A stretch of 64,000 bases of DNA from Flavobacteriaceae bacterium UBA3591 (lineage in GTDB: Bacteria; Bacteroidota; Bacteroidia; Flavobacteriales; Flavobacteriaceae), in contig DFMO01000003.1 in NCBI GenBank assembly GCA_002375695.1, positions 434,540-498,539 of the forward strand, read 5' to 3'. Made by a program: the position numbers and the translations under genes. The notes beneath the pieces are model-generated. The model searched no databases. It had not been told where the DNA came from and worked only from the letters and a program-made list of their open reading frames with translations. Position 1 is the first letter of the stretch; every line of letters begins with the position of its first letter. Below, piece after piece: positions 55,313 through 64,000 of this stretch.

Positions 55313-56629
55313 TTATGAACCTTTAATTTTTCCTCTAAGAGTTTTGCGATCTATATTTAAAATTTCGGCGGCTTTTGATTGGTTGTTGTGGGTAGCAGCG
55401 AGTACTTTTTCAATATATTTTTTCTCCATTGCTTTTAAAGACATTAAGTTTTCTTCGGGGAAGTCTATTTTGTATTTTAAGTTTTCGGGTAAATCTTTTA
55501 CGCCAATGGTTCGGTCGCACATTATAACCGCACGTTGAATTACATTTTCTAATTCGCGAATATTTCCTGGCCAATCGTATCTTTTTAGTAAGGCTTGTGC
55601 CTCGGGCTCGATGGTGATGTAGCGATCTTTGTATTCGTTTCCGTATTTAAACAAAAATTTATCTGCCAACAGCGGGATATCTCCTTTTCTATCGCGAAGT
55701 GGAGGCACAACAATTTCAACAACGGTTAGCCGGTAATAGAGATCTTCGCGAAATGTTTCTTTTGCAATCATTTCTTTTAAATTGCTATTGGTAGCGGCAA
55801 TAACCCGAACGTCTATTTTTTCGGCTTTTCTTTCGCCTACTTTCATCACTTCTTTTTCCTGAAGTACCCTAAGCAATCTAGATTGAACCGAAAGTGGCGC
55901 ATTTCCTATTTCATCTAAAAAAATTGTACCGCCATTTGCAGCCTGAAAAAACCCTTCGCGAGTATCGTTTGCACCAGTAAAAGCACCTTTTACGTACCCA
56001 AATAATTCTGATTCCAACAAATTTTCTGGAATGCCGCCACAGTTTACTGCTATAAAAGGTTCGCGAGAAAACTTGCCGTTGTAATGAATAGATCGCGCTA
56101 CAAGTTCTTTTCCTGTTCCGCTTTCACCGCTAATAAAGATGGTAGCTTTATTATCTTTAACTCGGTCTATAATTTGTGTAACACTTTTAATGGCTTCGCT
56201 CTCGCCAATAATTTCGTTGTAGTTTTTAGATTCAGCTTTTTCCGAAGGTTTTTTCTTAGTGCGCGTTGAAAGCGATTTTAATACACTCTGTCTTAACTCG
56301 TCTTTTGTAAAAGGTTTTACCAAATAATCTACGGCACCCGATTTTATAGCCGAAAGCGCATCCTGCACCGAAGGGTATCCTGTAACTACCAATTTGGGCA
56401 TATTTGGGTAATGCTCTGAAGCAAATTGAATTAATTGAAACCCATCTACTTCGGGCATTTTTAAATCGGTAATTAACAAATCTATCTCGGTATCGCGCAA
56501 AATAGAAACCGCTTCTTTTACCGAAACAGCTTTGTAGGTATGATAATCTAAAGATTGAAGATTACGTTGAATTAATTCTAAAATATTTATATCGTCATCT
56601 ACTATTAATATGTTTTCTTTTTGCAACAT
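55313..56629 (-). CDS. NtrC-family sigma-54-dependent response regulator
   Basis: 438 residues: receiver domain (1-120, phospho-acceptor D55, acidic DDD at 11-13, K105), AAA+ domain (about 140-370) with Walker A GESGTGK (168-174) and the sigma-54 contact loop GAFTGA (215-220), and a C-terminal Fis-type helix-turn-helix (KAAEILNIDRKTLRGKI). With all of these intact it should activate sigma-54 promoters when phosphorylated by the kinase 6 bp upstream. Not necessarily NtrC itself; the signal is unknown. Confidence 0.95.
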   Translation of the reverse strand: MLQKENILIVDDDINILELIQRNLQSLDYHTYKAVSVKEAVSILRDTEIDLLITDLKMPEVDGFQLIQFASEHYPNMPKLVVTGYPSVQDALSAIKSGAVDYLVKPFTKDELRQSVLKSLSTRTKKKPSEKAESKNYNEIIGESEAIKSVTQIIDRVKDNKATIFISGESGTGKELVARSIHYNGKFSREPFIAVNCGGIPENLLESELFGYVKGAFTGANDTREGFFQAANGGTIFLDEIGNAPLSVQSRLLRVLQEKEVMKVGERKAEKIDVRVIAATNSNLKEMIAKETFREDLYYRLTVVEIVVPPLRDRKGDIPLLADKFLFKYGNEYKDRYITIEPEAQALLKRYDWPGNIRELENVIQRAVIMCDRTIGVKDLPENLKYKIDFPEENLMSLKAMEKKYIEKVLAATHNNQSKAAEILNIDRKTLRGKIKGS

Positions 56630-56634
56630 ACTGC

Positions 56635-57732
56635 CTATTGTTTTGGAAAAGTAATTATAAAAACTGCACCCGTTGGGTCGTTGTGTTGATAATCTATTGT
56701 ACCGCGATGACTCCGAATAATTCCGTGTACTACGCTAAGTCCTAAGCCAGAGCCATCCCCCACGGCTTTTGTGGTAAAAAACGGCTGGAAAATTTTTTGT
56801 GTGTTTTCGGCTGGTATTCCTGGGCCTTGGTCTGCTATGGTTAAAGTTACATTATTTTTTGTCTCTTTTAAAGCAACCGATATTACTCCGTTTTTTGGTG
56901 AAAAGTATATGGCATTAAGTACTAAGTTAAAAATAACCTGTGTTAATTGAATGGTGTCTACTTTTAAAAACACTTCGCCCTCGGGCAAATCTACTTGGTA
57001 TTTTACATCGTTTTTTTTAAAGGTGGGGTCTAACAAATTCATCGCATCGGTAATAACGGGAACTATGTTTGTTTTGTCTAAATTTTGAGGCATTTCGCAG
57101 GCAAAAAACATTAGTTTTTTAACTACTTCTCTCGAAAAAATTGCGCTGTTAATAATTTTGTCTAAATCGCGACTGGTTTGTGTGTTTTCGGGCTCTTTGC
57201 TTTTTAACAATTCGGCGAAGCCCAAAATATTGGCCAGCGGAGTGTTTAATTCGTGTGCGATACCGGCAGTAATTTCACCTAAAATACTAAGTCGGTCTGC
57301 GTGTTCCATTTTTCGCTTTATAACCGCCTCATTTTCTCTTATGGATACGCGTTCTAATAAATCGCCCACATTAATTGCTACTGTTTTAAGTAGTTTTTTT
57401 TCTTCAACAAGAAAATCTTTTTTTGTGTAGTTATCTGCCGGATAGTGTATTTTAATAAATCCCTTAGGTTCATTAAATACGTTAATATTGTGTATTATAA
57501 ATACTGTTTTTTTGGAAATTGTAGACGATACCAGGTGAAAAGGGTCTGAAACAATTTCGACAGTTGCGTGTTTATTAAACTGCAATGCTTTACGCAAACT
57601 AAGCGCTATTGAGTATAGCGTTTTGTCTAATTCTCTAAAATCGTTGTTTACAATTATAGACGAAACTTCATAAAGACAAGTAAGTTCTTTAATACGTTCT
57701 TTTAAATTTTTTTCGGGTGTCATTTTAGCCAT
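56635..57732 (-). CDS. NtrB-like soluble sensor histidine kinase
   Basis: 365 residues from the ATG at 57732 (MAKMTPEKNLKERI). It is preferred over 57771 because GGAAG lies just upstream and a -7 box (TACCTTTG) is inside the longer frame. An N-terminal helix and GAF-like sensor region (about 15-125) lead to HisKA with H160 (GIAHELNTPLANI), then HATPase boxes NAIYFSPK, DQGPGIP and GSGLGLSVV. There is no membrane segment with this start, so it senses an internal signal. Confidence 0.93.
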   Translation of the reverse strand: MAKMTPEKNLKERIKELTCLYEVSSIIVNNDFRELDKTLYSIALSLRKALQFNKHATVEIVSDPFHLVSSTISKKTVFIIHNINVFNEPKGFIKIHYPADNYTKKDFLVEEKKLLKTVAINVGDLLERVSIRENEAVIKRKMEHADRLSILGEITAGIAHELNTPLANILGFAELLKSKEPENTQTSRDLDKIINSAIFSREVVKKLMFFACEMPQNLDKTNIVPVITDAMNLLDPTFKKNDVKYQVDLPEGEVFLKVDTIQLTQVIFNLVLNAIYFSPKNGVISVALKETKNNVTLTIADQGPGIPAENTQKIFQPFFTTKAVGDGSGLGLSVVHGIIRSHRGTIDYQHNDPTGAVFIITFPKQ

Positions 57733-57744
57733 ACTTCTTCCTAT

Positions 57745-57752
57745 CAAAGGTA
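57745..57752 (-). promoter_or_regulatory. Probable -7 box of the two-component operon
   Basis: The minus strand reads TACCTTTG (TAnnTTTG) with the first base 20 bp upstream of the kinase ATG, so the leader would be only about 6 nt. TTG 16 bp upstream is a short spacer. Confidence 0.45.
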
Positions 57753-57981
57753 TCAAAATTATAAGCGCCAACGGGCATTACAAAAATAAGAGGGCTAAAG
57801 GATTAAACATATATTGTTTTATTATTTCTAAATAATAAGTTAAAATACGTAGCGTTACGTAGTGCACTTTTGTAAAAAATTGAATAACTTGCAAGATATC
57901 AATGCGTTTTGCGCATATATTTAAGTTATTTACTGAATGAAGCGCAGTAAATTAACTTTTGACTAACCAAATTATAACATT

Positions 57982-58533
57982 ATGAAAAATTCTACTTCGC
58001 GAAGGAATTTTATGCGTAATACTGCTATGGCCTTAACTGGATTAGCAGTTATAACTCCTACAATTACCAGTGCACTTACAACTTCTGAAGGTCCGTTTGA
58101 GGGGTACAATCCCTTTGCCGAGACTAAAAAAGATTTAAGAACCAGCGTTTTTAATACCAATTCGGTATTAGTGAAAGGAACTATTTATGAACAAGATGGA
58201 ATAACCCCCGTAAAAGACGCCTTGGTTGAGATTTGGCATCTTTCACCAAATTCTTCAAAATACAGGCATCGAGCAAAACTTTATACAGATAGTAACGGTA
58301 ATTATGAGTTTATTACAGACTTTCCAAACCGTGAAAAAGGAAAAAGTTCGAGAATCTACTATAAGCTTTCAAATAATAACAAAACCCAATTCACCGAATT
58401 AATTTTAACTTCTACAGGAGGATATATTACAGGGGAACACTGGGAAAAAAACTCTTGTTTAAAGGAAAATATTCTCCCTGTACAAACACACTTTTTAGAT
58501 CAAAAAATCATTCAATTTAATATTTCAATATAA
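57982..58533 (+). CDS. Tat-exported intradiol-dioxygenase-like protein, probably non-catalytic
   Basis: 183 residues. The N-terminus has a twin-arginine signal SRRNFMRN plus hydrophobic AMALTGLAVITP. The body shows the protocatechuate-3,4-dioxygenase beta-sandwich: VLVKGTIYEQDGITPVKDALVEIWHLSP (about 61-88), KYRHR with the first Tyr ligand, and YEFITDFPNR. The expected RPAHIHF-type His pair is absent, replaced by SSRIYYKLSNN. Iron binding is therefore doubtful. It may be an extracellular binding module, in the same orientation as the two following surface genes. Confidence 0.75.
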   Translation: MKNSTSRRNFMRNTAMALTGLAVITPTITSALTTSEGPFEGYNPFAETKKDLRTSVFNTNSVLVKGTIYEQDGITPVKDALVEIWHLSPNSSKYRHRAKLYTDSNGNYEFITDFPNREKGKSSRIYYKLSNNNKTQFTELILTSTGGYITGEHWEKNSCLKENILPVQTHFLDQKIIQFNISI

Positions 58534-58553
58534 ACTAACTAAAAACTTTTATC

Positions 58554-59066
58554 ATGGAACCATTTTTAGGACAAATTCAAGCATTCGGATTTAATTTTGC
58601 CCCTCGTGGCTGGGCAAAATGCGAAGGTCAATTGCTAGCCATTTCTCAAAATACAGCGCTCTTTTCATTATTGGGAACAACATATGGGGGGGATGGCCGT
58701 ACCACATTCGGACTGCCAGATTTAAGAGGTAGAGTTATTATAAGTCCAGGACAAGGGCCTGGTTTGGACAATATTTCATGGGGTCAAAAATCCGGGGCTC
58801 ACAGTGTTTCTCTCAATACTACCAACTTGCCTGCTCACTCCCATAGCGTACAATTGAACGCGGCCGAGGAAGGGAATTTGGATAATCCAGATGGCAATTA
58901 TATTGCTGGAAATGGTATGCTATCTTTTAGTAACGCTCAAAATGCAACTATGGCAGCTTCCACAACAGCCAATACAGGCGGCAATATACCAGTTAACATT
59001 CGAAATCCGTATGTAGGAATATACTATTGTATTGCATTAGTAGGCATTTATCCATCTAGAAACTAA
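58554..59066 (+). CDS. Phage tail collar domain protein (microcystin-dependent protein type)
   Basis: 170 residues with the tail collar signature FLGQIQAFGFNFAPRGWAKCEGQLLAISQNTALFSLLGTTYGGDGRTTFGLPDLRGR spread over residues 3-60, in the form found in many bacterial surface proteins. The C-terminus IRNPYVGIYYCIALVGIYPSRN is typical. There is no signal peptide, although family members are often exported. No other phage gene is near, so this is not a prophage remnant. It sits 20 bp after the preceding gene. Confidence 0.9.
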   Translation: MEPFLGQIQAFGFNFAPRGWAKCEGQLLAISQNTALFSLLGTTYGGDGRTTFGLPDLRGRVIISPGQGPGLDNISWGQKSGAHSVSLNTTNLPAHSHSVQLNAAEEGNLDNPDGNYIAGNGMLSFSNAQNATMAASTTANTGGNIPVNIRNPYVGIYYCIALVGIYPSRN

Positions 59067-59117
59067 TTTTTTTTAAAAAAAATAGACCTCCCCACATTCA
59101 ATATTAAATAAGCAATT

Positions 59118-62100
59118 ATGAAAAAAATCACCCTTCTTTTAGTCTGTATACTAACAAGCTGTTTAAGTTTTAGTCAGACAACCCTCTCTGTTGGTGATAT
59201 TGCCTTTATTGGTAGTAATGCCGATGGAACAACTAACGTAGACGACACAGTCGCCTTTGTGCTTCTGAAAGATATTGACGCTAGTACGCAAATTATTTTT
59301 ACCGACAGAGGTTGGAATGATGGATCTGGTTTTTCAAGTTATGCAGGAGATGGCGAATTTACTTGGACTTCTGGGGCTGCGATGAGCGCAGGTACAGTAG
59401 TAACCATTAACATGGGGCCATTGCCGTCACCAGCAGTGTATAGTATTATTGGTGATCAGCTATTTGCTATTCAAGGGTCTATTGCAGCACCACAATTTAT
59501 AGCTGGATTGCAATATAACGACACATCGGGTGACGATGCCAATTGGGATGGTGCAGCAACTTCAAATTCAACATCGGCGTTACCCGATGCTTTAACGACG
59601 GGTGTTACAGCAGTGCGCTTAGTGCCCGAACAAGATAACTGGCAGTTTAGTTGTGCCGCAGCAGGAGGAGCTCCTATTTCGGGTACACCAAATGATATTC
59701 GATTAATTGTAAATAATAGAGCAAATTGGGTAAGTAATAATTCAACGCCGTATACTCCTCCTGTAGAATCTGGATGTACGTTTAATGTTACTGCAGCTGG
59801 CGATACCACGCCGCCGGTTATAACCTGTGCACCTACGCCTGCGCCAATTACAGCAGGGAATGATGGGTTGGCAGCAATACCAGATTTGGTAACTGGAACA
59901 ACGGCTACAGATGATGTATCTTCTCCATCAAACATTACAATTACACAATCGCCCGCCGCAGGAACAATGTATTATCCGGGCGTATATCCTGTAATTTTAA
60001 CCGCTACAGACGAGGCAGGAAATAGTGCAACTTGTACTATAAATGTAACAATAAATGAACCGCCAAGTACTACATTAACTGCGGGTGATATTGCCTTTGT
60101 AGGATTTAACTTAGATGGTAGCGACGGTTTCGCATTTATACTTTTAAAAGATATTATTGCTGGAACCCATATTCGGTTTACAGATTGTGGGGTAACAAAT
60201 CCAAATACAATTTCGTGTAATGGTAGTGGCGACGGAAGTGCAACTTGGTATTCATCGACGGCCAGAAGCGCTGGTGATATTGTTAGTTTGGATGGTAGCT
60301 TTATGGCTTCTAGTGTATTATCTTCTATTGGAGATCAATTGTTTGCATATCAAGGTACAAGCAGTTCTCCTACCTTTATTACCGGAATTCATAGTAATGT
60401 AGATTCAGCACCAACTACAGATGCAGATTGGGATGGTGCAAACACATCAAGCACAACAACTGCACTGCCAGATCAATTAACCAATGGGGTAAATGCTATT
60501 AGACTATATGCGGCAGGGCCACCAGAGACGGAAGTAGATAACTGGCAATTTAACTGTAGTTTAGTTCCTGGAGGACTTCCTGTTTCTGGAACTCCGGCAC
60601 AGTTGGCTGCAATTTTTAATGATATTCAATATTGGTCGAGCAATAATACAGTAGAATTTACGCCAGCTGCCATGACAGGGTGTACTTATGCTGTGCTTCC
60701 TCCCTTCGATACCGAAGTAACCTTGGCGGGCGGAGTTTTATTAATTGAAGATATAATTGACAAAGACGATGATTTAATTATTAGTTATTCTGGTGGAATT
60801 TATACAATTACCGATAATAACGGCGGAATAATAAATTGCAGTATTCCAGGAGCTACAGGAAGTGGTACAAGTACCATAACAGTTCCCGATTCTGGAGTAA
60901 CCAGTGTATTGGCAAGAACATTAGGAGGCGACGATTTATTGACTGTAGATTTCACAGGTAATTTTCCGGTTCCATTAAATTATGAAGGTGGAACTCAAAC
61001 TACAGGTGATGCGCTAACATTAACCGGAGGAGGTACTTTTACAGACGTTACCCATGAATTCTTAAACGAAAACGATGGAAATATTGATATTACAGGAAAT
61101 GCTTCAATATCTTATACCGGTCTTGAACCGATAATAGATAATCTTTCAGCTATCAATCGTGTTTTTAGTTTTATTGGCGCAGCCGAAACTATATCATTAA
61201 GTGATGACGCTAATCCTGGAGATGGTTTTTCTTTTATCGATAGTGATTTAGGAGAAAATGTAACCTTTATTAATCCTACAGCAAGTCTTACAATTAATAC
61301 TGAAGCAAGTGGAGGTACAGGTGCAGATATTGTAAATATTGAAGGATTAGATAGCTTATTTGATGCAAACTTAACCGTAAATGGCGGGGCTGATGACAAT
61401 GTGTTTTTTCAAACTAATGCAACAAATATTGGTACGGGTAATTATGATATAAATGCTCAAACCATTACGGCAACTAACAATGTAACTACCACTGCAAATG
61501 GTGCAATAGTGTTTACAGCTTCGCAAAATATCCTTGTAGATAGTGGAGCGATAGTATCGTCTATAGACGGAAATATTACGTTAGATGCGAATGCCGGTGG
61601 AACTCTAACAGGAGTAGACACAGATGCTATTGTCATTTCTGGTGCTTCAACCATTTTAACTTCAGGTTCAGGAAACATAGCATTTACAGGAACAGGTGTA
61701 AGTACTGGGCCAACAAATTTAAATGTTGGAATTAATATTCGAGGTGCCAGCGTTGTTGAAAATACAGGCACCGGTACAATTTCAATAACCGGTACTGGTG
61801 GTAATGGTAATAATCAAAATCAAGGTATGCGCTTTGAAGGTGCAGGAACACGTGTTACAACAATCGATGGTGGTATAACCTTACATGGAACAGGTGGAAA
61901 TGCAGCAACAACCAATAACGAAGGGGTAACAATAATCTTCGGTGCTCTTGTAGAAGCTACGGGAACGGGTATAATTGACGTAACGGGAAATTCAGTTAGC
62001 GGAACCGATTCAAATAAAGCGATTGTTTTTTATGCCGGCAATATGAGAAGTGCTGGAGGAGGAATAAATTTAAACGGAGTAGCTGCTGGAACTAACAATT

Positions 62101-64000
62101 CTAATGATGGTGTTACTCTAGAAAATAATTCGGTTGTAGAAGATACTTCCAATGGAAATATTTTTATCACGGGTATTGGAGCACCAGGTGCTAATGCAAA
62201 TATTGGTGTAGACTTAAATGGTGGAAGCATTCTTCGAACAAATAATGGAAACATAGATATTATTGCAACTGGCGGAAATGGCACTGGAAGCAATAATAGA
62301 GGATTAAGAAATATAGCTGGGTCTTTAATTACATCTACGGGTTCAGGGGCTATCACTATTACTAGTAATGCTGGAACTACAGGTGTTACTGGTTGTTTTG
62401 GTTACGAAGCAAATGATGGCTCCATTATTACAGCTGGAGGTGGTATTATTATAAACGCTCAAGGAAATGGTTCAGACTTTGTTAACGACGGAATAGTTGT
62501 CTTAAACGGAAGTGTTATACAAGATACAGCCAATGGAGCAATTCAATTAACTGGAACTGGTGGTTCTGGTGGCATAAGTAATAATAATGGAATTAGAATC
62601 TGGGATGCAACTACGCTTGTTGAAACTAATAACGGAGACATTCTTTTAAATGGAACTGGCGGTGACGGAACGGGTAATTTTAACCAAGGAGTTAGTATAT
62701 ACAATGGAGCTATTTTACAGAGCTTAGGCGCAGGTAATGTAACAATCTTTGGAGTTGGTGGTGCCGGAGATCAACAAAACCGAGGTATAAATTTTGAAGG
62801 TGGGTCTACGTCAATATTAACTAATGGTGGTAATATTAGCCTTACAGGAATTGGTAGCTCAGGTTCTACAGGACCATTTAATGTTGGCACAAGTATCCGA
62901 AATGGAGCAACATTGTCAACTACTGGAGCTGGAAACATTGTCTTGAATGGTACTAGCGGTGCTGGTTCAGGTGCTAATTATGGATTAGAAATTGTTTCGC
63001 CAGTAACAAGCGTAAATACTGGGAATGGAAATATCACTATAACCGGCACATCAACCGCAACTTCGGGCTCTAGTAATTTTGGAACTTTTTTAGATGCGAT
63101 TATAAATGCAGGTGGTACAGGTAATATAGAAATTAATGGTTCTGGAGGAAATGGTACATCCAATGATATGGGGATTTATACCCTAAGCAATGCTGCTATT
63201 ACTAGTAACGGTGGTTCTATTCAATTTGATGGAACAAGTAGTGGAGTTACTACCCCGGCTATCGATATTGCTGCTCTTACAACCCCAATTACAACTTCGG
63301 GTAATATTACGGCAACGGCAAATGTGGGAAAACTTAATACGCCTGCTGGCCTGCCAGGATATGCGATTTTTGACGCAGCAAACAGTACTATAAATGGTAT
63401 TTTTGCGCCAGGTCAATCTCCCGGTCAAGCCATTATTAATGGTAATTTATCCATTGGTTCTGGCGATTCGGTTGAAATAGAAATAGACGATATTAATACT
63501 CCTGGTACAGAATTCGATCAAATTGTTGTAAATGGCGCAGTAGATATAACCAATGCATCATTAAGTTTAATTGATAATTTTGCCGGCACTATTCCTGAAG
63601 GTAATACGCTCATAATTATAGATAATGATGGTGCTGATCCTATTGTAGGAGAATTTAATGGTTTACCAAATGGAACTGGCTTTACCTTCAATGGTCAAAG
63701 CATAATTGTAAATTACGATGGTGGCGATGGTAACGATGTAGTTTTAGTTGCCGATTCTATGCCAACTGCTGTATGTCAAGACATAACAGTGCAGTTAGAC
63801 GGTACAGGAAATGTATCCATTACTGCTTCACAAGTTGATGGAGGCTCCAGCGACCCTGATGGTCCCGTGACATTATCAATTGATATTTCATCTTTTGATT
63901 GCAGCAATATTGGGCCAAATAATGTAACGCTTACGGTAACCGATGGTACCGGGAATACAGATTCTTGTATAGCAGTTGTCACTGTTGAAGACAACGAAGC
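59118..64000 (+). CDS. Giant secreted beta-repeat adhesin, 5' part
   Basis: An uninterrupted frame of 1627 codons runs to the right edge; the C-terminus is missing. The signal peptide is MKKITLLLVCILTSCLSFSQ. Two repeats of about 190 residues begin LSVGDIAFIGSNADGT and LTAGDIAFVGFNLDGS and each ends in a DNWQF-type segment with Cys. From about residue 660 a long stretch of Gly/Thr/Asn-rich repeats (GNITITGT, NGNILLNGTGG) resembles a parallel beta-helix or autotransporter-associated strand repeats. HYR-like domains lie near 225-315 and at the end (MPTAVCQDITVQLDGTG). Export by T9SS is expected but its sorting domain lies outside. Confidence 0.85.
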   Translation, partial: MKKITLLLVCILTSCLSFSQTTLSVGDIAFIGSNADGTTNVDDTVAFVLLKDIDASTQIIFTDRGWNDGSGFSSYAGDGEFTWTSGAAMSAGTVVTINMGPLPSPAVYSIIGDQLFAIQGSIAAPQFIAGLQYNDTSGDDANWDGAATSNSTSALPDALTTGVTAVRLVPEQDNWQFSCAAAGGAPISGTPNDIRLIVNNRANWVSNNSTPYTPPVESGCTFNVTAAGDTTPPVITCAPTPAPITAGNDGLAAIPDLVTGTTATDDVSSPSNITITQSPAAGTMYYPGVYPVILTATDEAGNSATCTINVTINEPPSTTLTAGDIAFVGFNLDGSDGFAFILLKDIIAGTHIRFTDCGVTNPNTISCNGSGDGSATWYSSTARSAGDIVSLDGSFMASSVLSSIGDQLFAYQGTSSSPTFITGIHSNVDSAPTTDADWDGANTSSTTTALPDQLTNGVNAIRLYAAGPPETEVDNWQFNCSLVPGGLPVSGTPAQLAAIFNDIQYWSSNNTVEFTPAAMTGCTYAVLPPFDTEVTLAGGVLLIEDIIDKDDDLIISYSGGIYTITDNNGGIINCSIPGATGSGTSTITVPDSGVTSVLARTLGGDDLLTVDFTGNFPVPLNYEGGTQTTGDALTLTGGGTFTDVTHEFLNENDGNIDITGNASISYTGLEPIIDNLSAINRVFSFIGAAETISLSDDANPGDGFSFIDSDLGENVTFINPTASLTINTEASGGTGADIVNIEGLDSLFDANLTVNGGADDNVFFQTNATNIGTGNYDINAQTITATNNVTTTANGAIVFTASQNILVDSGAIVSSIDGNITLDANAGGTLTGVDTDAIVISGASTILTSGSGNIAFTGTGVSTGPTNLNVGINIRGASVVENTGTGTISITGTGGNGNNQNQGMRFEGAGTRVTTIDGGITLHGTGGNAATTNNEGVTIIFGALVEATGTGIIDVTGNSVSGTDSNKAIVFYAGNMRSAGGGINLNGVAAGTNNSNDGVTLENNSVVEDTSNGNIFITGIGAPGANANIGVDLNGGSILRTNNGNIDIIATGGNGTGSNNRGLRNIAGSLITSTGSGAITITSNAGTTGVTGCFGYEANDGSIITAGGGIIINAQGNGSDFVNDGIVVLNGSVIQDTANGAIQLTGTGGSGGISNNNGIRIWDATTLVETNNGDILLNGTGGDGTGNFNQGVSIYNGAILQSLGAGNVTIFGVGGAGDQQNRGINFEGGSTSILTNGGNISLTGIGSSGSTGPFNVGTSIRNGATLSTTGAGNIVLNGTSGAGSGANYGLEIVSPVTSVNTGNGNITITGTSTATSGSSNFGTFLDAIINAGGTGNIEINGSGGNGTSNDMGIYTLSNAAITSNGGSIQFDGTSSGVTTPAIDIAALTTPITTSGNITATANVGKLNTPAGLPGYAIFDAANSTINGIFAPGQSPGQAIINGNLSIGSGDSVEIEIDDINTPGTEFDQIVVNGAVDITNASLSLIDNFAGTIPEGNTLIIIDNDGADPIVGEFNGLPNGTGFTFNGQSIIVNYDGGDGNDVVLVADSMPTAVCQDITVQLDGTGNVSITASQVDGGSSDPDGPVTLSIDISSFDCSNIGPNNVTLTVTDGTGNTDSCIAVVTVEDNE

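Noticed and set aside
58554..59066. Prophage tail module
   Set aside because: Only the collar domain is phage-like; no other structural, lysis or integration gene is present.
59471..63994. Minus- and plus-strand frames of 60-154 codons inside the adhesin
   Set aside because: The plus-strand frame from 59118 is continuous to the edge and its repeats explain these shadows.

Overview
The window is chromosomal DNA of a member of the Bacteroidetes, most likely a marine-type Flavobacteriaceae; I cannot fix the genus. The evidence is AT-rich DNA, promoters of the TAnnTTTG (-7) type, almost no Shine-Dalgarno sequences, type IX secretion (T9SS) C-terminal domains, a PorZ-RecO gene pair, Bacteroidetes-type AddA/AddB nucleases, a long-form amidophosphoribosyltransferase and a three-subunit transhydrogenase. 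There is no integrase, transposase, CRISPR array or phage module, so nearly all of it reads as core genome. The first gene is cut by the left edge and the last by the right edge.

Layout. 1-1307: 3' part of a purF-type gene. 1308-2273: a gene-free stretch with two related hairpin loci and tandem repeats of about 107 bp. 2274-12549: sodA, then addA, kbl, an OmpA/TSP3 porin-like gene, addB and a hydrolase. 12593-12666: tRNA-Ala(GGC). 12739-22496: GNAT, MATE pump, 2OG oxygenase, queD, lpxH, recJ, two tandem delta-60-repeat T9SS cargo genes and an AhpD-like gene. 22497-35141: housekeeping genes (rsmI, tdk-alr, mscL, asd, a prolyl oligopeptidase, gpsA, nadD-gmk-yicC). 35228-41439: thioesterase, EamA exporter, ArsC-like protein, a trans-sulfuration enzyme and gdhA. 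41558-49731: porZ-recO, TVP38, a serine hydrolase and META/DUF2141 envelope proteins.

49741-57732 is the most coherent functional block, all on the minus strand. It holds a soluble NtrB-like histidine kinase and an NtrC-like sigma-54 activator with an intact GAFTGA motif. Next come a perfect inverted repeat and a near-consensus -24/-12 promoter (TGGCA-N6-TTGC). These precede a 57-residue Cys-rich protein missed by ordinary gene calling, a second glutamate dehydrogenase, a Rnk/GreA-C-like protein, a small coiled-coil protein, and pntA1-pntA2-pntB. I infer a sigma-54-controlled unit joining glutamate metabolism to NAD(P)H balance; the motifs are visible, the regulation is not proven.

57982-64000 is a surface-export cluster: a Tat-exported intradiol-dioxygenase fold that appears to lack its histidine ligands, a phage-tail-collar (microcystin-dependent-protein type) protein, and the first 1627 codons of a giant beta-repeat adhesin that is open to the right edge.
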